Positions 1 through 7,298 of a stretch of DNA of 16,696 bases are shown piece by piece. Position numbers and translations under genes: made by a program. The notes beneath the pieces were generated by a model. The model did not search any database, was not told the DNA's origin, and saw only the letters and a list, made by a program, of their open reading frames with translations. This DNA is from an uncultured Blautia sp. GTDB taxonomy: Bacteria > Bacillota > Clostridia > Lachnospirales > Lachnospiraceae. The stretch spans positions 1 to 16,696 of the forward strand of contig CAKRYE010000042.1 in NCBI GenBank assembly GCA_934426285.1, in the 5' to 3' direction. Every line of letters starts with the position of its first letter. Position 1 is the stretch's first letter.

Positions 1-953
1 GTTCCGCGAACCAGAGCTTCCATGCTCTTATAATATCTGCGGATGATTTCCTGGCGTGCAGCTTCTTTGCAGGCTTCATCATCAATGATACAGTTTCCTG
101 CCATATTTACGCCCATATCTGTGGGAGATTTGTAAGGACACTCGCCCATAATCTTTTCGAACATGGCCTGAAGAACAGGGAAAACTTCTACGTCACGGTT
201 GTAGTTGATGGTAGTTTCTCCGTATGCTTCCAGATGGAACGGGTCGATCATGTTCACATCATTTAAGTCAGCAGTAGCTGCTTCATATGCCAGGTTTACC
301 GGATGCTTCAGAGGAATATTCCAAATAGGGAAAGTCTCAAATTTAGCATATCCTGCTTTGACACCACGTTTGTATTCATGGTAAAGCTGGGAAAGGCAGG
401 TAGCCATTTTGCCACTTCCGGGTCCGGGAGCAGTGATGACAACCAGTGGTCTTGTTGTTTCGATATAATCATTTTTGCCATAGCCTTCATCGCTTACGAT
501 AAAGGAAGTATTATTGGGATAACCTGGGATCAGATAAAGCACGTACACTCTGATTCCAAGCTTTTCCAGACGTTTCTTAAATGCGTCTGCGCTTTCCTGT
601 CCTGTATACTGGGTGATGCAGACACTTCCTACATAAAGTCCGCGCTCTGTAAAGACTTCCATAAGGCGGAGTACATCTTCATCATAAGTGATACCCAGGT
701 CACCTCTGACTTTATTTTTATCAATATCAGCAGCACTGATCACGATGACGATCTCCGCCTGATCGGAAAGCTGCATCAGCATGCGCAGTTTGCTGTCCGG
801 CTCAAATCCCGGAAGAACTCTGGAAGCATGGTAGTCATCAAAAAGCTTGCCGCCGAATTCCAGATAAAGCTTGTTGCCAAACTTATTGATACGTTCCCGA
901 ATATGTTCGGACTGCATTTTCAGATATTTGTCGTTGTCAAATCCTATCTTCAT
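1..953 (-). CDS. DUF1846 family protein, C-terminal part cut off by window edge
   Basis: The minus-strand frame is open from an ATG at 953-951 to the left edge, giving 317 codons of a family whose members are about 500 residues. It begins [20 protein letters not shown] and contains [19 protein letters not shown] and [18 protein letters not shown], which I recognise as the DUF1846 (PF08903, UPF0371) family. A glycine-rich TAPGPGSGK stretch at about residues 174-182 resembles a nucleotide-binding loop and may bind phosphate; that is inference. A purine-rich AGAGGAAAGG precedes the start. No signal peptide or membrane segment is visible, so a cytosolic protein is expected. It is divergent from ftsH across 225 nt. 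The biochemical function of the family is not known to me. Family assignment is confident; the missing part is only the C-terminus. Confidence 0.9.
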   Translation of the reverse strand, partial: MKIGFDNDKYLKMQSEHIRERINKFGNKLYLEFGGKLFDDYHASRVLPGFEPDSKLRMLMQLSDQAEIVIVISAADIDKNKVRGDLGITYDEDVLRLMEVFTERGLYVGSVCITQYTGQESADAFKKRLEKLGIRVYVLYLIPGYPNNTSFIVSDEGYGKNDYIETTRPLVVITAPGPGSGKMATCLSQLYHEYKRGVKAGYAKFETFPIWNIPLKHPVNLAYEAATADLNDVNMIDPFHLEAYGETTINYNRDVEVFPVLQAMFEKIMGECPYKSPTDMGVNMAGNCIIDDEACKEAARQEIIRRYYKSMEALVRG

Positions 954-1019
954 TTGTTCATTTCCTTTCCTCTCCCTATTATTTCTATCTGTTCCTATGT
1001 TTAAAAACACTTTGCCATT

Positions 1020-1048
1020 AGTATACTACAAAAGAACAGGTTTGTAAC
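1020..1048 (-). promoter_or_regulatory. Probable sigma-A promoter for the DUF1846 gene
   Basis: On the minus strand, GTTACA (1048-1043) and TATACT (1025-1020) are separated by 17 nt, 67 nt upstream of the DUF1846 start codon. The -10 box matches consensus at five of six positions and the -35 box at four of six. The match is by eye only. Confidence 0.5.
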
Positions 1049-1121
1049 GATAAATTTAAATTAAAAATAAATATATTTTTCTCTTTTTTTCAAAAACAGA
1101 CAGGATTTCCAAATATCCAGG

Positions 1122-1150
1122 TTGATTTATAGGAAAATTCTCTTTATAAT
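1122..1150 (+). promoter_or_regulatory. Sigma-A promoter of ftsH
   Basis: TTGATT (1122-1127) and a perfect TATAAT (1145-1150) lie 17 nt apart, 28 nt before the ftsH start codon. AGGAGG at 1167-1172, six nt before the ATG, provides a strong ribosome binding site. The short leader leaves no room for a riboswitch. Confidence 0.75.
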
Positions 1151-1178
1151 AAAATAGATAATAAATAGGAGGAACAAA

Positions 1179-3179
1179 ATGGATAATCACATGGACAATA
1201 ACCCAAATGGCAATGGTCCTGATAATAAGGGTCCGGGTAAAATGGATCCGAATAAAAATCATCAGTCGATCCTTGCCTTTCTGGTGTGCCTTCTGATCAC
1301 TCTGGTGTGTTTTGCTATGTTTACCAATATGCTCAAAGATAATTCCAGTGAGATCAGTTATGATAAATTTATCAAAATGGTAGACAACGGAGAAGTGAAA
1401 AAAGTTACACTGCAATCAGATACCCTGACGATTGTGCCCAAGCAGCAGGATTCGGACTTTTCGGAAAAGGTTTATTATACCAATCAGATGGAGTCAGAGG
1501 ATAAGCTCACAGAACGTCTGGAAGGGACAGGAATTAAATTTCAGTCACAGCCGCCGGACGCTGTCAGTGAAGTAGTGGCTATGCTGGTAAGTGTTCTGCT
1601 TCCAACGCTGTTGCTGTTTGCACTTCTCATGATATTTATGCGCCGAATGAATAAAGGCGGCGGAATGATGGGAGTTGGAAAGAGTCGTGCCAAAGCTTAT
1701 ATCCAGAAGGATACAGGAGTAACCTTCAAGGATGTGGCAGGACAGGATGAGGCCAAGGAATCCTTGCAGGAGGTAGTGGATTTTCTTCATAATCCCGGTA
1801 AATATACAACTATTGGGGCTAAGCTTCCCAAGGGAGCACTTCTGGTTGGACCTCCCGGAACGGGTAAAACCCTTCTGGCAAAGGCTGTTGCAGGAGAAGC
1901 GCATGTGCCGTTTTTCTCTTTATCAGGCTCTGAATTTGTAGAAATGTTTGTAGGCGTGGGTGCATCCCGTGTCCGTGATCTGTTTGAGGAAGCAAAGAAA
2001 AATGCTCCCTGTATTATTTTTATTGACGAAATTGATGCTATAGGAAAGAGCCGTGATTCCCGTTACGGCGGTGGAAATGATGAGAGAGAACAGACCTTGA
2101 ATCAGTTACTGGCGGAGATGGATGGCTTTGACACTTCCAAGGGCCTTCTGATTTTGGCGGCTACCAACCGTCCGGAGGTTCTGGATCCTGCTCTTCTTCG
2201 TCCGGGACGTTTTGACAGGCGGGTGATCGTTGACCGTCCGGATCTGAAAGGCCGAATTGAGATTTTGAAAGTACATGCCAGAAATGTCAGTCTGGATGAG
2301 ACTGTAGATTTTGAAAATATTGCATTGGCAACTTCCGGTGCAGTTGGCTCAGACCTGGCAAATATGGTTAATGAAGCTGCGATTCTGGCAGTAAAAAATG
2401 GCCGGCGTGCAGTATCTCAGAGAGATCTTCTGGAAGCAGTGGAAGTAGTTCTGGTGGGCAAGGAGAAGAAAGACAGGATTCTCAGTGCTCAGGAGCGAAA
2501 GATTGTTTCTTATCATGAGGTGGGACATGCGCTGGTCAGTGCACTGCAGAAAGACGCAGAGCCGGTACAGAAGATTACCATTGTGCCCAGAACCATGGGA
2601 GCGCTGGGCTATGTTATGCAGGTACCTGAGGAAGAGAAATATCTTAATACCAAGAAGGAACTGGAAGCTATGCTTGTAGGCTATCTTGGTGGCCGTGCGG
2701 CAGAAGAGCTGGTATTTGATACAGTAACTACAGGTGCGGCAAATGATATTGAACAGGCTACCAAGGTGGCAAGAGCTATGGTTACGCAGTACGGTATGTC
2801 TGAGAAATTTGGGCTGATGGGACTGGCTACACAGGAGAATCAGTATCTAAGCGGAAGAGCTGTGCTGAATTGTGGAGATGATACAGCAACAGAGGTAGAT
2901 CATGAAGTAATGATACTTCTTCATAATTCTTATGAGGAAGCGAAGCAGCTTCTTGGCAGTCATAGAGCAGCACTGGACAGGATTGCTGAATATCTGATCC
3001 GCAGGGAGACAATCACAGGCAAAGAGTTTATGAAGATTTTTCGTGCTGTGGAGATGGGGATGGATATCCCGGAGAATCTGGACGAGCTGGTTCTTCAGCC
3101 AAAGGCGGAGGATCAGGTAGTAAAAAAGGCAGATATTTCAGCAGAAGAGTTTGAGCTGAAAGATAAAACAGAAAAATAA
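1179..3179 (+). CDS. ftsH: ATP-dependent zinc metalloprotease FtsH
   Basis: This 666-residue membrane-anchored AAA+ protease unfolds and degrades misassembled membrane proteins and some soluble regulators, working as a hexamer. A polar Asn/Gly/Pro-rich N-terminus (residues 1-30) precedes TM1 (about 31-50), an extracytoplasmic segment, and TM2 (about 132-154). The AAA+ domain has Walker A GPPGTGKT (224-231), Walker B IIFIDEID (279-286) and the second region of homology around [19 protein letters not shown] (329-347). The protease domain has the zinc motif HEVGH (446-450), where alanine is more usual in place of valine, and the third ligand is probably Asp523 in [12 protein letters not shown]. 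The strong AGGAGG site supports the chosen ATG. It is monocistronic between its own promoter and terminator. Many Clostridia have more than one FtsH, and this could be either the main copy or a paralogue. Confidence 0.97.
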   Translation: MDNHMDNNPNGNGPDNKGPGKMDPNKNHQSILAFLVCLLITLVCFAMFTNMLKDNSSEISYDKFIKMVDNGEVKKVTLQSDTLTIVPKQQDSDFSEKVYYTNQMESEDKLTERLEGTGIKFQSQPPDAVSEVVAMLVSVLLPTLLLFALLMIFMRRMNKGGGMMGVGKSRAKAYIQKDTGVTFKDVAGQDEAKESLQEVVDFLHNPGKYTTIGAKLPKGALLVGPPGTGKTLLAKAVAGEAHVPFFSLSGSEFVEMFVGVGASRVRDLFEEAKKNAPCIIFIDEIDAIGKSRDSRYGGGNDEREQTLNQLLAEMDGFDTSKGLLILAATNRPEVLDPALLRPGRFDRRVIVDRPDLKGRIEILKVHARNVSLDETVDFENIALATSGAVGSDLANMVNEAAILAVKNGRRAVSQRDLLEAVEVVLVGKEKKDRILSAQERKIVSYHEVGHALVSALQKDAEPVQKITIVPRTMGALGYVMQVPEEEKYLNTKKELEAMLVGYLGGRAAEELVFDTVTTGAANDIEQATKVARAMVTQYGMSEKFGLMGLATQENQYLSGRAVLNCGDDTATEVDHEVMILLHNSYEEAKQLLGSHRAALDRIAEYLIRRETITGKEFMKIFRAVEMGMDIPENLDELVLQPKAEDQVVKKADISAEEFELKDKTEK

Positions 3180-3189
3180 GTAAAAAATG

Positions 3190-3226
3190 GGCTGTTACGT
3201 TAAATGATGTAACAGTCTTTTTTTTC
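3190..3226 (+). terminator. Rho-independent terminator of ftsH
   Basis: GGCTGTTAC (3190-3198) pairs with GTAACAGTC (3209-3217), with one G-U pair, around a 10-nt loop. Eight T residues (3218-3225) follow directly. It starts ten nt after the ftsH stop codon. Confidence 0.88.
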
Positions 3227-3252
3227 TTTGGTCGGAAATATTGTGGTGACGA

Positions 3253-3281
3253 TTGACGAAATCAGAGTCATAATTTACAAT
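3253..3281 (+). promoter_or_regulatory. Probable sigma-A promoter of uvrC
   Basis: TTGACG (3253-3258) and TACAAT (3276-3281) are 17 nt apart, five of six matches each to consensus. They lie between the ftsH terminator and the uvrC start, giving a leader of about 57 nt. No convincing fold is visible in the leader. Confidence 0.68.
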
Positions 3282-3344
3282 TATTATGATTATTTAATGA
3301 ATGCTTCTGATATTATGGTAAGTGAAAGGAACAGGTAATAGATA

Positions 3345-5201
3345 TTGTTTCAGATAGAGGAAGAATTAAAGAAGCTTCCGGGGAAACCGGGGGTTTATAT
3401 TATGCATGGCGAGAAGGATGAGATTATTTATGTGGGAAAGGCAGTAAGCCTGAAAAACAGGGTTCGACAGTATTTTCAGAGCAGTCGGAATAAAGGGGCC
3501 AAAATCGAACAGATGGTAACACATATATCCAGATTCGAATACATCATTACAGATTCTGAACTGGAAGCCCTTGTGCTGGAGTGTAATCTGATCAAGGAGC
3601 ATCGGCCAAAGTATAATACCATGCTTAAGGATGACAAAAGTTATCCTTTTATCAAAGTAACGGTAAATGAAGAATATCCCAGAGTACTGTTTGCCAGGAG
3701 AATGCGTAAGGATAAAGCTAAATATTTTGGCCCTTATACCAGTGCAGGGGCAGTAAAGGATGTGATCGAACTGGTGCGCAAGCTGTACAAAGTTCGTTCA
3801 TGCAGCCGTGTTCTTCCCAGGGACTGTGGAAAGGACAGACCATGTCTGTATTATCATATGAAACAGTGTGCTGCTCCCTGTCAGGGATATGTAACTTCTG
3901 AGGAGTACAAAAAGAGCATCAGTAAACTGTTGAAATTTCTGAATGGAGACTTTCAGGATACCATTGACATGCTTACAGAGAAAATGATGACAGCATCCGA
4001 AGAAATGCGGTTTGAAGATGCCATGGAATACCGGGATCTTATCCGCAGTATTCAGAAGATTGGGGAGAGACAGAAAATTACGAGCTATGGGGAAGAAGAT
4101 AAGGACATTATTGCAGCAGCTATGGATGACAGTCTGGATCTGCGTGAGCAGGATGCGGTAGTGCAGGTGTTCTTTGTCCGGGGAGGTAAACTGATCGGCA
4201 GAGAACATTTCTTTCTTCGAGTGGCAAGGGGAGATACCAGATCGCAGGTGTTGTCCAGCTTTATCAAACAATTTTATGCAGGGACGCCTTTTATTCCCAG
4301 GGAAATCATGCTTCAGAGAGAAATAGAGGACGCTTCAATTATTGAAGAATGGCTGACTTCCAGGAGAAAACAGAGAGTATATATCCGGGTACCGAAAAAA
4401 GGAACCAAGGAAAAACTGGTGGAGCTTGCAGAGGAAAATGCAAGAATGGTTCTGGATAAAGACAGAGAACGGATCAGGCGTGAGGAGGGCAGAACAATCG
4501 GTGCTGTCCATGAGATAGAGACCTGGCTGGGACTTTCCGGGATCAGAAGGATGGAGGCTTATGATATCTCTAATATCAGTGGATTTGAATCTGTTGGCTC
4601 TATGGTAGTTTATGAAAGAGGAAAGCCAAAACGAAGTGATTACCGTAAGTTTAAGATTAAGTGGGTGCAGGGTCCCAATGACTATGCCAGTATGGAAGAG
4701 GTATTGACCAGACGTTTTACCCATGAAGGAAGGGATGAGTTTGACAGCTTTTCCATTTTGCCGGATCTGATTCTGATGGATGGAGGCAGAGGACAGGTGA
4801 ATATTGCACTGAAGGTTCTGGGAGAACTGGGAATTAATATTCCGGTATGTGGTATGGTAAAGGATGATCATCATAGGACCAGGGGACTATATTACAACAA
4901 TGTGGAAATTCCTGTTGATGCAGGAAGCGAGGGCTTTCGTCTGATCACCAGAATTCAGGATGAAGCTCACAGATTTGCCATAGAATTCCACAGGTCTCTG
5001 CGAAGCAAAGAACAGGTACATTCTCTGCTGGATGACATTCCGGGAATCGGAGAAACCAGACGTAAAGCGCTGATGCGGAAATTCAAATCTCTGGAAAACA
5101 TCCGGGATGCATCCCTGGAAGAACTGACAGAGACAGAGAGTATGAATGCAGGAAGTGCACAGCAGGTATATGATTTTTTTCATGTGTCAAATAGTAAGTA
5201 A
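3345..5201 (+). CDS. uvrC: UvrABC excinuclease subunit C
   Basis: UvrC makes the two incisions flanking a DNA lesion after UvrA/UvrB recognition. The 618-residue protein is full length. The GIY-YIG nuclease is at about 14-93 (GVYIM at 16-20, YVG at 29-31, Arg39), followed by a cysteine set (Cys153, 161, 167, 175, 179) in the region where UvrC proteins bind an iron-sulfur cluster. Next come a UvrB-interacting UVR motif (about 200-237) and the RNase H-like 5' nuclease with YDISN (Asp407), LMDGG (Asp479) and EFHR (His549). A helix-hairpin-helix is at about 560-613 ([14 protein letters not shown]). The start is TTG: TAA and TAG stops lie in frame just upstream (3336-3341), and the next in-frame ATG falls inside the GIY-YIG core. 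The ribosome binding site is weak (AGG at 3333-3335 or AAAGGA at 3325-3330). No terminator is seen downstream. Confidence 0.97.
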   Translation: MFQIEEELKKLPGKPGVYIMHGEKDEIIYVGKAVSLKNRVRQYFQSSRNKGAKIEQMVTHISRFEYIITDSELEALVLECNLIKEHRPKYNTMLKDDKSYPFIKVTVNEEYPRVLFARRMRKDKAKYFGPYTSAGAVKDVIELVRKLYKVRSCSRVLPRDCGKDRPCLYYHMKQCAAPCQGYVTSEEYKKSISKLLKFLNGDFQDTIDMLTEKMMTASEEMRFEDAMEYRDLIRSIQKIGERQKITSYGEEDKDIIAAAMDDSLDLREQDAVVQVFFVRGGKLIGREHFFLRVARGDTRSQVLSSFIKQFYAGTPFIPREIMLQREIEDASIIEEWLTSRRKQRVYIRVPKKGTKEKLVELAEENARMVLDKDRERIRREEGRTIGAVHEIETWLGLSGIRRMEAYDISNISGFESVGSMVVYERGKPKRSDYRKFKIKWVQGPNDYASMEEVLTRRFTHEGRDEFDSFSILPDLILMDGGRGQVNIALKVLGELGINIPVCGMVKDDHHRTRGLYYNNVEIPVDAGSEGFRLITRIQDEAHRFAIEFHRSLRSKEQVHSLLDDIPGIGETRRKALMRKFKSLENIRDASLEELTETESMNAGSAQQVYDFFHVSNSK

Positions 5202-5212
5202 TCAGGTTAAGG

Positions 5213-5242
5213 GTTACATTATATATAGGAGTGTGCTATAAT
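5213..5242 (+). promoter_or_regulatory. Extended -10 promoter of hprK-glcK
   Basis: TGCTATAAT gives an extended -10 box (TG at 5234-5235, TATAAT at 5237-5242). GTTACA (5213-5218) sits 18 nt upstream as a moderate -35 box. The hprK start codon is 37 nt downstream and preceded by AAAAGGAG. Confidence 0.68.
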
Positions 5243-5279
5243 AAAAATCAGGAGATTTTAACTGAAAAGGAGAAAACAA

Positions 5280-6215
5280 ATGAAGGGTGTACAGTTGACA
5301 AAATTAGTACAGGAGCTGGGACTTCACAATCTTACTCCCGAAATTGATCTGGCTGAGATCTGGATAAAAACTGCTGAGATCAACAGACCGGCACTTCAGC
5401 TTACAGGGTATCTGGAGCACTTTGCAAATGAACGTGTGCAGATTATCGGATATGTGGAGTATACTTATCTGATGCAGCTCAGTGATGAAGAACGTAAATT
5501 TAAATATGAGAGATTTATTTCAAGCAAGATTCCGTGTGTGATTTTCAGTACTATGACCAGACCATCTCAGGATATGATTGATCTGGCGTTGAAATATCAC
5601 GTGCCTACATTTGTGACAGAGAGAACAACATCAAGTTTTATGGCTGAGATCATTCGTTGGCTGGGAGTTCAGCTGGCACCCTGTATTTCTATTCATGGTG
5701 TTCTGGTGGATGTATATGGCGAAGGTGTACTTATTACAGGGGAGAGTGGAATCGGTAAAAGTGAAGCTGCTCTGGAGCTGATCAAGCGAGGACATCGTCT
5801 GGTAAGTGATGATGTGGTAGAACTTCGAAAAGTTAGTGATGTTACTCTGGTTGGCTCTGCACCGGATATTACCAGACATTTTATTGAGCTTCGAGGTATT
5901 GGAATTATTGATGTAAAGACACTTTTTGGTGTTGAAAGTGTTAAGGATACACAGTCAGTAGACCTGGTGATCAAGCTGGAGGAATGGGACAGAGATAAAG
6001 AGTATGATCGTCTGGGACTTCATGAGGAATACACGGAATATCTGGGTAATAAGATAGTATGCCATTCCCTGCCTATCCGCCCGGGACGAAATCTGGCAAT
6101 TATCGTTGAATCTGCAGCAGTTAACCATAGACAGAAAAAAATGGGTTATAATGCGGCGGAGGAGCTTTATAAGCGAGTGCAGGCTAATATTGCCAAGAAA
6201 CGGGAGACTAAATAA
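5280..6215 (+). CDS. hprK: HPr kinase/phosphorylase
   Basis: HprK phosphorylates Ser46 of the PTS carrier HPr, and reverses this with phosphate, setting carbon catabolite control through CcpA in Firmicutes. The length of 311 residues is normal for the family. The N-terminal domain (about 1-130) is followed by the kinase domain with the conserved His139, P-loop GESGIGKS (154-161), SDD (176-178) and the family signature ELRGIGIIDV (203-212). The loop LPIRPGRN lies near residue 265. The ATG follows AAAAGGAG at good spacing. The probable downstream partner in the same transcript is a glucokinase (67 nt gap, no terminator). HPr itself and CcpA are not in this window. Confidence 0.97.
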   Translation: MKGVQLTKLVQELGLHNLTPEIDLAEIWIKTAEINRPALQLTGYLEHFANERVQIIGYVEYTYLMQLSDEERKFKYERFISSKIPCVIFSTMTRPSQDMIDLALKYHVPTFVTERTTSSFMAEIIRWLGVQLAPCISIHGVLVDVYGEGVLITGESGIGKSEAALELIKRGHRLVSDDVVELRKVSDVTLVGSAPDITRHFIELRGIGIIDVKTLFGVESVKDTQSVDLVIKLEEWDRDKEYDRLGLHEEYTEYLGNKIVCHSLPIRPGRNLAIIVESAAVNHRQKKMGYNAAEELYKRVQANIAKKRETK

Positions 6216-6282
6216 TACATGAGTATGACCGGACAAGAAGGTACGGTACAAATATTTAAAAAGATAAATAATGGAGGCTAAT

Positions 6283-7218
6283 ATGGGAAAGTATTGTTTT
6301 GGAATTGACGTAGGTGGTACTTCGGTAAAATGCGGACTTTTTCAGACAGATGGTATTTTGATGGAAAAGTGGGAAATTCCTACGCGTAAGGAGAATAACG
6401 GAGAGGCCATTCTTCCGGATATTGCGAAAACAATTTTGGATAAGATTGAAGAACGAAAGCTGGATAAGGCAGAAATCGATGGTGTGGGAATTGGCGTTCC
6501 GGGACCGGTCAATGATAAAGGTGAGGTTTTGTGTGCAGTAAATCTCTTCTGGGGATTTAAAGCGGTGACCAAAGAGCTGACAGAGCTGACAGGTCTTCCA
6601 TCTATGGCAGGTAATGATGCCAACGTAGCTGCTCTCGGCGAAGCCTGGAAGGGCGCGGCAGCAGGAGCTAAAAATGTAATTATGGTTACCCTTGGCACTG
6701 GTGTTGGAGGCGGAATTATTCTGGATAGCAGAATTATTTCCGGTTCCCATGGAGCTGGAGGAGAGATTGGTCATGCAGCAGTCCAACATGATGAGACAGA
6801 AAAATGCAACTGTGGAAACAGAGGCTGTCTGGAACAGTACGCATCTGCAACAGGCATTGTACGTGTGGCCAAAAGAGTTATGGCAGCTACTGATGAGGAG
6901 AGTGTTCTTCGTGGTTTTTCCAGACTTTCTGCGAAAAATGTTCTGGATGCATACAAAGAAGGGGATAAGCTGGCTGCAAAAGTTATGGATGAGGTTGGAG
7001 AGAAGCTGGGAAGTGCCCTTGCTGTGTTTGCCTGCGTTGTTGATCCGGAGGCAATTGTAATAGGTGGTGGCGTTTCCAGAGCAGGACAGCCTTTGATCGA
7101 TTGTATTGAAACATATTATAAAAAGTATGCATTTTCAGCATGCAAGGAAACTCCGATCATTCTGGCAAAACTGGGAAATGATGCGGGAATTTACGGATCT
7201 GCCAGAATGGTGATCTGA
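6283..7218 (+). CDS. glcK: ROK family glucokinase
   Basis: This 311-residue sugar kinase of the ROK family most likely phosphorylates glucose to glucose 6-phosphate with ATP. Features are the N-terminal phosphate loop FGIDVGGTSVKCGLF (6-20), AGNDANVAALGE with catalytic Asp112 (109-120), GTGVGGGI (138-145), EIGH (161-164) and the ROK zinc signature CNCGNRGCLE (175-184). An earlier in-frame ATG exists at 6271, but it is embedded in the ribosome binding site: GGAGG at 6273-6277 lies five nt before the ATG at 6283, so 6283 is preferred. The gene follows hprK and ends at a strong terminator. ROK members can prefer other sugars such as N-acetylmannosamine or fructose. Kinase class is certain; glucose specificity is inferred from similarity to Clostridial glucokinases. 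Confidence 0.92.
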   Translation: MGKYCFGIDVGGTSVKCGLFQTDGILMEKWEIPTRKENNGEAILPDIAKTILDKIEERKLDKAEIDGVGIGVPGPVNDKGEVLCAVNLFWGFKAVTKELTELTGLPSMAGNDANVAALGEAWKGAAAGAKNVIMVTLGTGVGGGIILDSRIISGSHGAGGEIGHAAVQHDETEKCNCGNRGCLEQYASATGIVRVAKRVMAATDEESVLRGFSRLSAKNVLDAYKEGDKLAAKVMDEVGEKLGSALAVFACVVDPEAIVIGGGVSRAGQPLIDCIETYYKKYAFSACKETPIILAKLGNDAGIYGSARMVI

Positions 7219-7248
7219 TAAAGAAGATATACATAAAATTAAAGGATT

Positions 7249-7290
7249 AAAAAACCACATTCTGTTTTTGCAGAATGTGGTTTTTTTTTG
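7249..7290. terminator. Bidirectional terminator between glcK and the PBP gene
   Basis: A perfect 11-bp stem, ACCACATTCTG with CAGAATGTGGT around loop TTTTTG, is extended by flanking A and T runs. A-run before and T-run after let it work as an intrinsic terminator in both directions. The convergent neighbours are glcK (ending 7218) and the penicillin-binding protein gene (ending 7299), consistent with a shared terminator. Confidence 0.93.
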
Positions 7291-7298
7291 AAGAGTAA

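Noticed and set aside
303..1004. 233-codon open frame on the plus strand
   Set aside because: It lies antisense to the DUF1846 gene, has no ribosome binding site or recognisable family, and has the composition of an antisense frame.
6271..6282. Earlier ATG for glcK at 6271
   Set aside because: This ATG is part of the sequence forming the GGAGG ribosome binding site for the ATG at 6283 and has none of its own.
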